A stretch of DNA of 13,649 nucleotides from Chloroflexota bacterium (GCA_002707185.1 PAMF01000005.1:38522-52170); one strand, 5' to 3'; positions 1 to 7,635 are shown, numbered from the stretch's first letter. The notes: generated from the letters alone by a model not told the origin. Numbers and translations are program-made.

Positions 1-867
1 ATGCTTCGCCTCATTAACTCCACCACAAAATTTCACATCAGGCATAACTATACTGACAGATCCACCACTTAAAAGATCGTTAAAAAACTTAATACCGTAT
101 CCCCGTTCTCCTCCGGCTAAGGGAGTACCAATCAGAGAAGCAATCCGGGCAAGTTCAACCTGACCTGTAGCCGGAGGAAGAGGTTCCTCATACCAACTTA
201 TTTCAAAATCCGCAAGTTTGCGGGCGACTTCTATCGCACTTTCTTCATCAAAGCAACTATGACAATCTACCAACAGACCGATATTGGGTCCTATAGCTGA
301 TCTAACGGATTTAACCCTTTCGATCCCTATCATGGCAGAATCTAATAAGTTCGCGGAAGACTGACCGCTAACAACATCGTCAAAAGGAGCACACTTGATC
401 ACTTCAAAACCATCACTGGCTGCTCGTTCTGCCGCTTTACCGAAATCCTCAGGGCTCCGGCGACTGCCAAGCAGGCAACGATTTATATTTGCATATAACG
501 GCACGTTAAACCTAGATTCCCCGCCCAGATATTCGATCAATGACATGGATTTATCCCGTGCGGCTAACGTAGTTAATCCGGTACGTAAGGCACTCACAGC
601 AACTGCCATTGGTTGGTTGCTTAGCAACTGATCAGTTGTCAAACCAGTAGTCATCTCAACATCTGCTTCATCCGTAACCCTTTTTGACTTGACCAATTCA
701 AATAACTCACTGAAAAGCTGAACCACTTTCTTGGTATCCGCTCCGCTAGTGATCTCAACCGTACAACTATGATTGCCATTAGAAATCTCTATAAATGTCC
801 ATTCAGTACGCTCGGTCACGTATATTGAATGGAATGTAACGCTTTTCAACACCGATTGTTCTTTCAA
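1..867 (-). CDS. Enolase-superfamily (mandelate racemase / acid-sugar dehydratase type) protein, partial, TTG start
   Basis: The minus strand is open from 867 to the window edge (289 codons); the C-terminus lies outside. Residues ~1-120 match the capping domain, ending in a typical stretch before YLGGE. The barrel follows with the three expected metal ligands: Asp201 (VDCHS), Glu227 or Glu228 (YEEP) and Glu254 (AGGERG). Their 26-27-residue spacing is that of mandelate racemase. The strand-2 motif reads K158-C-A160, so the first Lys of the usual KxK is present and the second is Ala. The Asp/His dyad half MPD is visible near the edge; the His is outside. There is no ATG before about codon 71. 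TTG at 867 has GGAG 9 nt upstream and an in-frame TAA just above; GTG 852 and TTG 849 are alternatives. It lies 111 bp downstream of the OYE gene on the same strand, so co-transcription is plausible. By family it should abstract a proton alpha to a carboxylate (dehydration or epimerisation); the substrate is unknown. Confidence 0.85.
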   Translation of the reverse strand, partial: MKEQSVLKSVTFHSIYVTERTEWTFIEISNGNHSCTVEITSGADTKKVVQLFSELFELVKSKRVTDEADVEMTTGLTTDQLLSNQPMAVAVSALRTGLTTLAARDKSMSLIEYLGGESRFNVPLYANINRCLLGSRRSPEDFGKAAERAASDGFEVIKCAPFDDVVSGQSSANLLDSAMIGIERVKSVRSAIGPNIGLLVDCHSCFDEESAIEVARKLADFEISWYEEPLPPATGQVELARIASLIGTPLAGGERGYGIKFFNDLLSGGSVSIVMPDVKFCGGVNEAKH

Positions 868-876
868 AAATTGTAT

Positions 877-880
877 CTCC
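877..880 (-). promoter_or_regulatory. Ribosome binding site deciding the TTG start of the enolase-superfamily gene
   Basis: On the minus strand GGAG is followed by the 9-nt spacer ATACAATTT and then TTG AAA GAA. An in-frame TAA lies immediately upstream of GGAG, so no longer start exists. This is the only Shine-Dalgarno-like sequence at the 5' end of the open frame. Confidence 0.5.
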
Positions 881-978
881 GATTACATATATTACAGAGA
901 CTACGCTCGTCCCCAAAATCCGTTTATTGGTTAAAAGTTAGTAAAATCCCGCCAGCAACTCGCATTTTGCGGTGCACA

Positions 979-2073
979 TCAGCCACGTCCCAGTAGTTGT
1001 TGCAACTCTCGCCCTCGTAGATATTGGGTGGGCCAACCAATCTCGTCATCAAGTTCCTCACGGGCATGAATCGGCCAGTAAGGGTTGCGCAACAATTCAC
1101 GTGCTAACAATACTGCATCTGCTTTTGAATCTAACAGGATGTTTTCAGCTTGTCTGGGTTCAGTTATTAAACCAACCGCCCCAGTCAACAAATTAGTTTG
1201 ATTTTTAATCTGTTCAGAAAACCCAACCTGATATCCTGGATAGGGATGAAGTTGCTGAGCTGATGAATTACCTCCCGACGAACAATCGATTAGATCTACG
1301 CCTTCGCTCCCCATCCATTCACAAAGCTGCACACATTCCTCCAAATCCCAACCGCCTTCCATGTATTCTGTCGCTGATACCCGAACGAAGAGCGGCATAC
1401 TATCGGGAATGGCTGACCTAACAGCTCGGGTAATTTCAAGACAAAATCTAGAACGGTTCTCCAAGTTTCCTCCGTAATTATCCGACCTTTTGTTAGATAA
1501 AGGAGACATGAATGAACAACCCAGATATCCGTGAGCCATGTGCAATTCGATAACCTTTATCCCCGCGTTTACTGACCGCTTGGCCGCATCAGCAAAGTCC
1601 GATACTATAACACCTATCAGTTCGGTAGTAAGCTCTTCAGGGGCAGCACAGTCTTCGCTGAATGGAATAGGGCTAGCACCCACAGGCTGCCAACCTAATC
1701 GAGATGAATCGAGAAATCCCCCACCGTTCCATGGTCTATCATGAGACGCTTTTCGCCCTGCATGAGCCAACTGAATAGCCGGAATAGAGCCATTTGTAGA
1801 AATAGCTTCAGCAACCCTGTTAAGTGGCTCAATTTGCTCATCAGACCAAATACCTGTATCCCAAGGAGAAATGCGTCCTTCGGGTTGCACAGCCGTTGCC
1901 TCTGCCATAACCAACCCAGCTCCACCAACAGCTCGTGAACCCAAATGAACCACGTGCCACGCTGAGAATTTACCGTCCATATCTTCACAAGAATATTGGC
2001 ACATAGGAGAAACGAAGACCCGATTAGGCATCGTTTCACCCCGTATGGTTAAAGGAGAAAATAGTCTACTCAT
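979..2073 (-). CDS. Old Yellow Enzyme family NADH:flavin oxidoreductase, YqjM/NamA class
   Basis: A 364-aa FMN-dependent TIM-barrel ene-reductase, expected to reduce activated C=C bonds of enals, enones or related compounds with NAD(P)H in the cytoplasm. The class III (YqjM-type) signature is visible: Cys25 and Tyr27 in PMCQYS, Gln101 and the HAGRK segment 104-108, the substrate-anion pair His178/His181 in HMAHGY with Tyr183, Arg231 in RVSATEY, and the C-terminal FMN-phosphate region around residues 298-325 (GAVG...ITEP...LLARE). Length is slightly above YqjM (about 340 aa). The start has GAGG 7 nt upstream and the N-terminus MSRLFSPLTI is typical. It is transcribed divergently from the M20 operon and probably leads a two-gene unit with the enolase-superfamily gene. 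The true substrate is unknown; fully detoxifying roles and degradative dienoyl reductions are both possible. Confidence 0.93.
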   Translation of the reverse strand: MSRLFSPLTIRGETMPNRVFVSPMCQYSCEDMDGKFSAWHVVHLGSRAVGGAGLVMAEATAVQPEGRISPWDTGIWSDEQIEPLNRVAEAISTNGSIPAIQLAHAGRKASHDRPWNGGGFLDSSRLGWQPVGASPIPFSEDCAAPEELTTELIGVIVSDFADAAKRSVNAGIKVIELHMAHGYLGCSFMSPLSNKRSDNYGGNLENRSRFCLEITRAVRSAIPDSMPLFVRVSATEYMEGGWDLEECVQLCEWMGSEGVDLIDCSSGGNSSAQQLHPYPGYQVGFSEQIKNQTNLLTGAVGLITEPRQAENILLDSKADAVLLARELLRNPYWPIHAREELDDEIGWPTQYLRGRELQQLLGRG

Positions 2074-2126
2074 ATCAATACCTCGTTCCTAGCTTAATAC
2101 ATCCCAACAACATTTAATATAACTAG

Positions 2127-2170
2127 ATTATTCTCCAGACCGCAACAACTAAAAATACGTCTAGAATAAT
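2127..2170. repeat. 8-bp inverted repeat, possible operator
   Basis: ATTATTCT (2127-2134) and AGAATAAT (2163-2170) are perfect reverse complements separated by 28 bp. They lie on the OYE side of the divergent region, upstream of that gene's likely promoter. Such a short AT-rich dyad can arise by chance, so an operator role is only a possibility. Confidence 0.2.
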
Positions 2171-2249
2171 GAACAAATCCCTATTTATGACGCAGTTGCC
2201 TTGAAATCCTAGCAAATCGTCGCAAAACTGCTAACACACGCATTGGATA

Positions 2250-2277
2250 TTGGCATATCGGAAATCCTGAGTATAAT
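2250..2277 (+). promoter_or_regulatory. Sigma70-like promoter of the M20-amidase-deacetylase operon
   Basis: TTGGCA (2250-2255, 5/6 match to TTGACA), a 16-bp spacer and a perfect TATAAT (2272-2277). The predicted start near 2284 gives an untranslated leader of roughly 95 nt before ATG 2380. It is the best promoter-like match I found in the window and sits correctly for the plus-strand gene cluster. Confidence 0.55.
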
Positions 2278-2379
2278 CCGTGAATAAAGTATCTTACCTA
2301 ATCAGTTATTTGGCTGAGTGATACGTCCCCATGTGGCCTTGATCAAATCTGTAAAAAAATTAAACCTAGGAAACGTACT

Positions 2380-3738
2380 ATGCAGAATTACGATATCTTA
2401 TTTTCCCAAGTAGATTCGTTGAGAGATGAAATAATTGATCTAGAAAGATCGATGATTCAAATACCTACGGTTAACACAGGGGTGATGCCCACAGGAAACG
2501 AGACAGCACTATGCGAATACGTTAGAGATTGGCTCTCTCGAGATAGTATTACAGCTGAAATCATAGAATCAGCACCTGGTCGAGGGAATTTAATTGCACG
2601 GATGGAAGGTGACACTACCGACGCAGGGCTAATGTTTATGTCACATTTAGATGTAGTTCCTGTAGAAGACGAGTCCAAGTGGCAATTTTCGCCATTCAGC
2701 GCCACAATTTTCAATGATCGTATTTATGGGCGGGGAGCCTCTGATTGTAAGGGTCTTTTAACCGCACAATTAATGGCCTTACGCATCTTAAAGAGAAACG
2801 ACATAAAGTTATCAAAAAGCTTGATACTGGCATCAGGAGCAGACGAAGAGCATGGAGGGCGTTTCGGATTTGGATGGCTCGCTGAACAGCACCCCGACAA
2901 GATAAAAGCGCCTTATGCGGTTAATGAAGGTGGAGGTACTCCAATTGATTCCCCAAGCGGATTAACTTACGTTCTAGGGATAGGAGAAAAAGGTCGTCTA
3001 CAAATAGAAATTGATGTAAAGGGATCAAGCGCACATGCGTCGTTACCGTGGTTAGGAACAAACGCACTTTACAGCCTCAGTCAAGTTTTAACCCGTATAG
3101 AACAATACCAGGCAGAACGAGATACCTCCACAAGTATCTTCGAGCACCTATCGGATTTCGCTATAGAACACAAAGCTTCTCCCGAAAATATTGACGATAT
3201 AATTGCCGAAGTGGAACCGGATAACCCAAGGTTCGCATCCATGCTTAAGGCGCTTTCACGTATGACTCTAACACCTACCATGGTGAGAGGCGGGATAAAA
3301 TCTAACAGCGTTCCCGAATCCATAAGACTAACTTGTGATGTCCGAACTTTGCCACATCAAGACGACAGTTACGTAGAAAGTGAATTAGGCAAAGTATTAC
3401 AGGGAATACCCGGTGTAGAATTTGACATAGACTACATGGCTGTGCCAAACTCCTCTCCGCCAGAATCCCAGCTAGCAGATAGCATCCGGAATGCCACTTC
3501 ACTGGCTCTTGGTCGCGATCAAATACAATGGGTACCTGCCATAAGCAATGGATTCACTGATTCACGATTTACAAGGCCGTTGGGAACTACCACATATGGG
3601 TTCACAGGGTCACACCCAGATGACAATCCTGCGCTTAACAACGTACACGGCACCGATGAATCTATAGGAATAAAAAGCCTCCTTAGCAGTACAAAAATAA
3701 TGCTTGCTATCGCAATAGATTTGTTAACTACCAAATGA
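2380..3738 (+). CDS. M20-family metallohydrolase (ArgE/DapE/ACY1/CPG2-like amidohydrolase)
   Basis: 452 aa, a normal length for this family of di-zinc enzymes that hydrolyse N-acyl amino acids, dipeptides or N-carbamoyl compounds. Visible ligands and catalytic residues: His89 with Asp91 in SHLDVVP, bridging Asp122 in RGASDCKG, catalytic Glu156 and Glu157 in GADEEHGG, Glu183 in VNEGGG, and C-terminal His423 in NVHGTDES. The dimerisation domain runs from about 200 to 320 and includes the conserved SAHAS (His219) and GGIKSNSVP segments. There is no signal peptide, so it is cytoplasmic. It is the first gene of the plus-strand cluster, 58 bp before the small GatC-like gene. The context suggests cleavage of an N-acyl or N-carbamoyl amino acid product. 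I cannot assign ArgE, DapE or another specific activity; no arginine or lysine biosynthesis genes are nearby, which argues against those roles. Confidence 0.9.
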   Translation: MQNYDILFSQVDSLRDEIIDLERSMIQIPTVNTGVMPTGNETALCEYVRDWLSRDSITAEIIESAPGRGNLIARMEGDTTDAGLMFMSHLDVVPVEDESKWQFSPFSATIFNDRIYGRGASDCKGLLTAQLMALRILKRNDIKLSKSLILASGADEEHGGRFGFGWLAEQHPDKIKAPYAVNEGGGTPIDSPSGLTYVLGIGEKGRLQIEIDVKGSSAHASLPWLGTNALYSLSQVLTRIEQYQAERDTSTSIFEHLSDFAIEHKASPENIDDIIAEVEPDNPRFASMLKALSRMTLTPTMVRGGIKSNSVPESIRLTCDVRTLPHQDDSYVESELGKVLQGIPGVEFDIDYMAVPNSSPPESQLADSIRNATSLALGRDQIQWVPAISNGFTDSRFTRPLGTTTYGFTGSHPDDNPALNNVHGTDESIGIKSLLSSTKIMLAIAIDLLTTK

Positions 3739-3796
3739 GTAAAGTGCTATAACTGAAAATAAAAGCTTCGACTAGTTGCTTAGGAGTATTTGAAAT

Positions 3797-4000
3797 ATGT
3801 CAATATCGAAAGAAACTCTCAAAGCCATGATTAAGGAATACGACGGCCTGAACATCTCGGATTCAGAACTTGAACTCGTACTTCCTGAGATAGAGAACTA
3901 TTTAATCGCGGCTCACTCAATGGCCGATCTGGATCTGTCCGAAGTTTTTTCAGGGAGATTATATAGACCTCAAGAAGGAGACATCGATGAGCCCATCTGA
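3797..4000 (+). CDS. Small GatC/AtzG-like amidase partner subunit
   Basis: 67 aa, acidic and apparently mostly helical in its first 45 residues, ending in an extended segment RLYRPQEG. Size, composition and position match GatC-type and AtzG-type (DUF4089-like) subunits, which wrap around and stabilise an amidase-signature enzyme. The stop codon overlaps the amidase start by 14 nt (3987-4000), the arrangement expected for stoichiometric, translationally coupled partners. AGGAG precedes the start with a rather long 10-nt spacer. gatB is absent, so a role in tRNA amidation is unlikely. I call it from pattern and neighbourhood; sequence similarity at this length cannot be judged by eye. Confidence 0.65.
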   Translation: MSISKETLKAMIKEYDGLNISDSELELVLPEIENYLIAAHSMADLDLSEVFSGRLYRPQEGDIDEPI

Positions 4001-5417
4001 TCTATTACAGTTATCAATATCAGAGATATCCCCTCGGATTAAAAACAGGGAAATATCCCCTGTCGAATTAACAGAGGCCGCCCTATCAGCTGTAGCGCAA
4101 CTTCAACCCAAGCTGAATTCATTCATAACGATACTTGACCAACAAGCATTAGCTCAAGCTCGTATTGCCGAATCAAAAATCATGAACGGTGAATATTTAG
4201 GACCTTTGCATGGAATTCCGATTGGTATCAAAGACAACATCGAAACTCAGGGGATTCGAACCACTGTTGGGTCCAAGGTCCTAAGCGACCATATACCATC
4301 AGGTGATGCACATGTCGTGGCCCTTTGCAAAAACGCAGGTGCAGTCATACTGGGCAAGGAGAATTTGGAAGAGTTCGCGGCGGGGGTAACATCTAACAAT
4401 TTGCACTACGGCGCAGTTCATAATCCCTGGGACCTAGATCATATACCGGGGGGATCCAGCGGAGGAGGAGGTGCTAATGTAGCTGCAAGGATAACTTTTG
4501 CCTCATTGGGCACCGATCTGGGGGGGTCTGTCCGGCTACCAGGAACTTTTTGCGGGGTAGTAGGACTTAAACAAACATTTGGGAGAGTGAGTCAGCGAGG
4601 ACTGATGGTCACAAGCTATAACGGTGATCATATTGGCCCCATGACTCGGAGTGTTTCGGATAGTGCTTTACTGTTACAAATCCTAGCAGGACACGATCCT
4701 TTAGATCCAAGTACTGTCCCAGTGCCAGTACCAAATTATTCAGAAAATCTAGATCAGGGATTACGCGGATTAAAAATAGGTATCCCTACTAATTATTATT
4801 TTGATCTAATTGATCCAGAGGTAGAATCCGCAGTGCGTAACTCTGTTACTGCACTAGAGGAATTGGGCGCAGAAATCATCGAGGTTAGTTTGCCTAGCAT
4901 GAAATATGCGGCTGCCATGAGAATTACAGGAATGGCCGACGGGATAGTAGCACACGAGCCTTACATTAAGAATCAACGTGATGATTACGGGCCCTCCGTA
5001 TTATATAGGGCGCTCGCGGGCCAATTTGTGTTAGGTAGAGATTATTCCAAGTCAATGAAAATCCAACGAATTATAAAAGAAGAACATGCCATGGTGTTCC
5101 AAAATATCGATTTATTAGCCACCCCCACAGCACCTATACCCGCTCCTAGAATAGATGATGATAAGTTTGCTCTGGACGGAGATGAGTATCCAGTGAGAGG
5201 ACCCGGATCAGGTATGATCTCAAGGAACACTTCTCCAACAAATTCTACCGGGTTACCTGCTATCAGTATTCCTTGTGGGCTTACATCCAATGGGCTGCCA
5301 ATCGGATTACAGTTGATCGGACGACCCTTTGAGGAACAACTTATATTCCAAGCTGCTAAGGCATATGAAACGGTTTCCCCCAGTTTAAACTCGGCTCCAC
5401 CAGTTAAGAGCAACTAA
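3987..5417 (+). CDS. Amidase-signature hydrolase (AtzE/GatA-like)
   Basis: 476 aa, full length for the amidase-signature family. The Ser-cisSer-Lys triad is readable as Lys82 (GIPIGIKDNI), Ser157 (GGSSGGGG) and nucleophile Ser181 (GTDLGGSVRLP). The K-to-Ser and Ser-to-Ser spacings (75 and 24) are those of GatA. It hydrolyses a C-N amide or urea-type bond in the cytoplasm. The start at ATG 3987 has AAGGAG 6 nt upstream, inside the end of the preceding GatC/AtzG-like gene. That overlap, and lack of gatB, favour an AtzE-like degradative heteromer over Glu-tRNA amidotransferase. The two PuuE-like hydrolases follow 57 bp downstream, so a shared pathway acting on a nitrogen-rich compound is likely. 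The substrate is not readable from sequence. Confidence 0.92.
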   Translation: MSPSDLLQLSISEISPRIKNREISPVELTEAALSAVAQLQPKLNSFITILDQQALAQARIAESKIMNGEYLGPLHGIPIGIKDNIETQGIRTTVGSKVLSDHIPSGDAHVVALCKNAGAVILGKENLEEFAAGVTSNNLHYGAVHNPWDLDHIPGGSSGGGGANVAARITFASLGTDLGGSVRLPGTFCGVVGLKQTFGRVSQRGLMVTSYNGDHIGPMTRSVSDSALLLQILAGHDPLDPSTVPVPVPNYSENLDQGLRGLKIGIPTNYYFDLIDPEVESAVRNSVTALEELGAEIIEVSLPSMKYAAAMRITGMADGIVAHEPYIKNQRDDYGPSVLYRALAGQFVLGRDYSKSMKIQRIIKEEHAMVFQNIDLLATPTAPIPAPRIDDDKFALDGDEYPVRGPGSGMISRNTSPTNSTGLPAISIPCGLTSNGLPIGLQLIGRPFEEQLIFQAAKAYETVSPSLNSAPPVKSN

Positions 5418-5474
5418 ACCCTTGAGTGAAACTACTAAGGAAGCAATAATCCCAACATTAATCAGGAGAGTCAA

Positions 5475-6419
5475 ATGTCATTACCCCCAAATAGGGTCGA
5501 TTATTTGCCCATAGTGGATCGACCCATAATCAAATGGCCGGACAATGCACGGGTAGCTTTCTGGGTTTCTCCTAACGTCGAACATTACGAATATCTTCCT
5601 GAGAATCAGGGGGTACGCAATCCGTGGCCGCGAACCCCATACCCAGATGTCCAGCAATATTCTTACAGAGACTATGGTAATAGAATTGGATTCTGGAGAA
5701 TGTTAGAGGTGCTAGACAAACATAACATAAGGTGTTGTGTATCATTAAACCTCGCAGTTTTAGAACATTTTCCAGAAATAGCCAAAGCAATGACCGAACG
5801 AGACTACGACTATATGAGCCACGGCATCTATAACACGAGGTATCTGTATACATATGATGAAGAAGCTGAGAGGGAATTTTACAAAGACAATATTGAAACC
5901 TTGAAACTCCATACTGGCAAACAACTTAAGGGCATGCTTGGTCCAGCTATCTCGGGCAGCATTAACACTCCCGATTTAATGGCTGAAGCTGGACTCATCT
6001 ACCATACAGACTGGATGCACGATGATCAGCCAGTACCTATCAAGGTCAACAGCGGCAAGCTAATTTCGGTCCCATATTCAATTGAACTTAATGATTCATC
6101 TATGATGAGAGATCATCACTATGAAGGGGATTATTTCGCCCGTATATGTAAAGCCCAATTCGACCAGTTATATAAAGAAGGGCAAGAAAATGGCCGGGTA
6201 ATGTGCATAGCTCTACATCCATTCTTGATCGGTCAACCCCATAGAATCAAGTACTTAGACGACATTTTGGGCTACATAATGTCTCATGATGGGGTTTGGC
6301 AAACCACTGCCGACGAAATAGCGGAATACTATATGACCCACTATTATGATGCAGCTGTAGCCCACGCCAATAACTTAAACCAGGTAACAAATATATCTTC
6401 TGATAGTTTATCAATTTAA
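5475..6419 (+). CDS. PuuE-like polysaccharide-deacetylase-fold hydrolase, copy 1
   Basis: 314 aa NodB-fold protein of the PuuE (allantoinase analogue) / HpPgdA type. Family resemblances: WPDNARVAFW near the N-terminus (21-30), the DYGNRIGFWRML helix (66-77), SHGIYNTRY (115-123), TDWMHDDQP (178-186) and the C-terminal LHPFLIGQP (247-255). The metal-site pair of polysaccharide deacetylases (HxxxH) is here His116 and Asn120, so one metal His is missing; PuuE also lacks it. The TFDDGP motif is absent. There is no signal peptide, so action on cell-wall glycans is unlikely and a small cytoplasmic cyclic amide/ureide is the better guess. GGAG lies 6 nt before the start. It sits between the amidase and its own paralog. 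True allantoinase activity is not established. Confidence 0.82.
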   Translation: MSLPPNRVDYLPIVDRPIIKWPDNARVAFWVSPNVEHYEYLPENQGVRNPWPRTPYPDVQQYSYRDYGNRIGFWRMLEVLDKHNIRCCVSLNLAVLEHFPEIAKAMTERDYDYMSHGIYNTRYLYTYDEEAEREFYKDNIETLKLHTGKQLKGMLGPAISGSINTPDLMAEAGLIYHTDWMHDDQPVPIKVNSGKLISVPYSIELNDSSMMRDHHYEGDYFARICKAQFDQLYKEGQENGRVMCIALHPFLIGQPHRIKYLDDILGYIMSHDGVWQTTADEIAEYYMTHYYDAAVAHANNLNQVTNISSDSLSI

Positions 6420-6458
6420 CTATTTCGCAGTTAGATTTACCAGTAGGAGGTCTTATCT

Positions 6459-7373
6459 ATGCCCGCCCAGAGACGCTTCGGAATGGATCACGAACATTAT
6501 GATTGGTCTCCTATAAGCACACGAAATGTTTTGAGATGGCCTGATGGGGCCCCATTGGCTATAGTAGTCATCGTTAATCTGGAACACATGGAATGGACCG
6601 CCCCCGACGGAAGCTATCAGGCCGCAAACCTTGCAGGGGGATCCACGGCTAGACCTTTCCCTGATTATGCTCGGATATCGCACAGGGAATATGGTCACAG
6701 GGTAGGCATATTTCGGATACTGGACGTTCTCCAGAAATACAACATTACGCCTACTCTGGCAGTAGACGCTCTAACAGCTAAACATTATCCGTTTTTAATG
6801 AATTATTGCATGAACCGAGATGTAGAATTCATGGCACACGGCATCTCAGTCAGCCAAATGATTACCAGCAAGATGTCGGCTGACCAAGAGCTAGAATACA
6901 TTCAACAGACTATCGCAGCCATAGAAATAGCTACCGGAACCCAGCCTGCGGGGTGGCTTGGACCAGAATATGGGGAGTCTGAGAGGACTCCTCAATTATT
7001 AGCTAAATCTAATATCAAATACTTATGTGACTGGGCTAACGACGAGCAACCCTACCCGTTGAAATCGCCGGAAGGAGAATTAACCGCGCTTCCAATCATG
7101 CTGGAACTCGACGACGTAATAGCAATGGCACATCGCAGGGTTAATGTGGATCGTTATGCCAATATGTTGACCGAAAGTTGTGAAGTTTTGTATGAAAATG
7201 GGTCTGATAACGGTCGATTGATGGTGCTTAACTTACACCCTTGGCTGATTGGACAGCCATTTCGTATAAATTACCTAGATGAAGCACTCTCAACAATAAT
7301 GAACAAACCCCGAGTATGGGCCGCAACAGGGTCAGAAGTAACTAACTGGTATAGGGCTCACAATAACCAATAG
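6459..7373 (+). CDS. PuuE-like polysaccharide-deacetylase-fold hydrolase, copy 2
   Basis: 304 aa, a diverged tandem paralog of the preceding gene. The same landmarks occur in the same order: RWPDGAPLAI (26-35), NLEHMEW (40-46), EYGHRVGIFRIL (77-88), AHGISVSQM (126-134), CDWANDEQP (190-198) and LHPWLIGQP (259-267). The HxxxH metal pair is His127 and Val131, so copy 2 differs from copy 1 (Asn) at the second position. The start has AGGAGG 8 nt upstream, the strongest ribosome binding site in the cluster. It is followed after 2 nt by the Ada-type zinc domain gene. Sequence divergence between copies suggests different substrates, successive steps or a heteromer, not a recent duplication. Confidence 0.82.
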   Translation: MPAQRRFGMDHEHYDWSPISTRNVLRWPDGAPLAIVVIVNLEHMEWTAPDGSYQAANLAGGSTARPFPDYARISHREYGHRVGIFRILDVLQKYNITPTLAVDALTAKHYPFLMNYCMNRDVEFMAHGISVSQMITSKMSADQELEYIQQTIAAIEIATGTQPAGWLGPEYGESERTPQLLAKSNIKYLCDWANDEQPYPLKSPEGELTALPIMLELDDVIAMAHRRVNVDRYANMLTESCEVLYENGSDNGRLMVLNLHPWLIGQPFRINYLDEALSTIMNKPRVWAATGSEVTNWYRAHNNQ

Positions 7374-7375
7374 GC

Positions 7376-7600
7376 ATGATCCCTGACACTAACCGTTACT
7401 TCGTTAACGCATGCAAAACTACAAAGATATTTTGTCGCGTTAACTGCCCCCCCGGACGTAGAACTAAACCGGTCAACCGAATTTCATTCCCTGGCATTGA
7501 CGAAGCTATTCAAGCAGGGTATAGGGCTTGCCTAGTTTGCTTGCCGTCGGACGGACCGCCCGGTCCATGGAAGCCCAAATCGCTGGGGCAATTTATTTAA
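7376..7600 (+). CDS. Stand-alone Ada-type Cys4 zinc domain protein
   Basis: 74 aa. The Cys pattern C20-x3-C24 ... C52-x2-C55 matches the N-terminal methylphosphotriester-accepting zinc domain of Ada (Cys38/42/69/72), including FCRxxC and the AGYRACLVC segment that aligns with AGFRPCKRC. The intervening loop is one residue longer than in E. coli Ada. Ada's AraC-type helix-turn-helix and its O6-methylguanine methyltransferase domain are both absent; the frame stops after a short Pro-rich tail. An upstream in-frame stop fixes ATG 7376. Only a weak AGG precedes it, so translation is probably coupled to the PuuE-like gene ending 2 nt earlier. Possible roles are a minimal DNA-phosphotriester scavenger, a zinc sensor or a small regulator. 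Location in a catabolic cluster makes the DNA repair reading uncertain. Confidence 0.78.
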   Translation: MIPDTNRYFVNACKTTKIFCRVNCPPGRRTKPVNRISFPGIDEAIQAGYRACLVCLPSDGPPGPWKPKSLGQFI

Positions 7601-7635
7601 AACCAACCCGATTGTAACGCTAATTAATTCCGTAA

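Larger units (their letters stand above)
2074..2379. other. Divergent intergenic region between the OYE gene and the M20 operon
   Basis: 306 bp with no credible coding frame. It holds a good plus-strand promoter (listed separately), a weak minus-strand -10-like TATATT near 2113-2118 for the OYE gene without a convincing -35, and an 8-bp dyad (2127-2134 and 2163-2170). The ribosome binding site of the OYE gene is at its left end and that of the M20 gene (AGGA, 8 nt before ATG 2380) at its right end. No tRNA or riboswitch-like structure was recognised. Confidence 0.6.

Noticed and set aside
395..631. A 78-codon plus-strand frame
   Set aside because: It is antisense to the enolase-superfamily gene, which has an intact conserved frame.
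1695..2039. A 114-codon minus-strand frame within the OYE gene
   Set aside because: It is a shifted-frame shadow of the OYE N-terminal half, whose motifs are all in the other frame.
5042..5413. A 123-codon open frame on the minus strand inside the amidase gene
   Set aside because: It is antisense to a full-length, motif-complete amidase and has no family resemblance or plausible start signal.
3797..5417. GatC-GatA tRNA amidotransferase subunits
   Set aside because: No gatB is nearby and the neighbours are degradative hydrolases; an AtzG/AtzE-like pair fits better.
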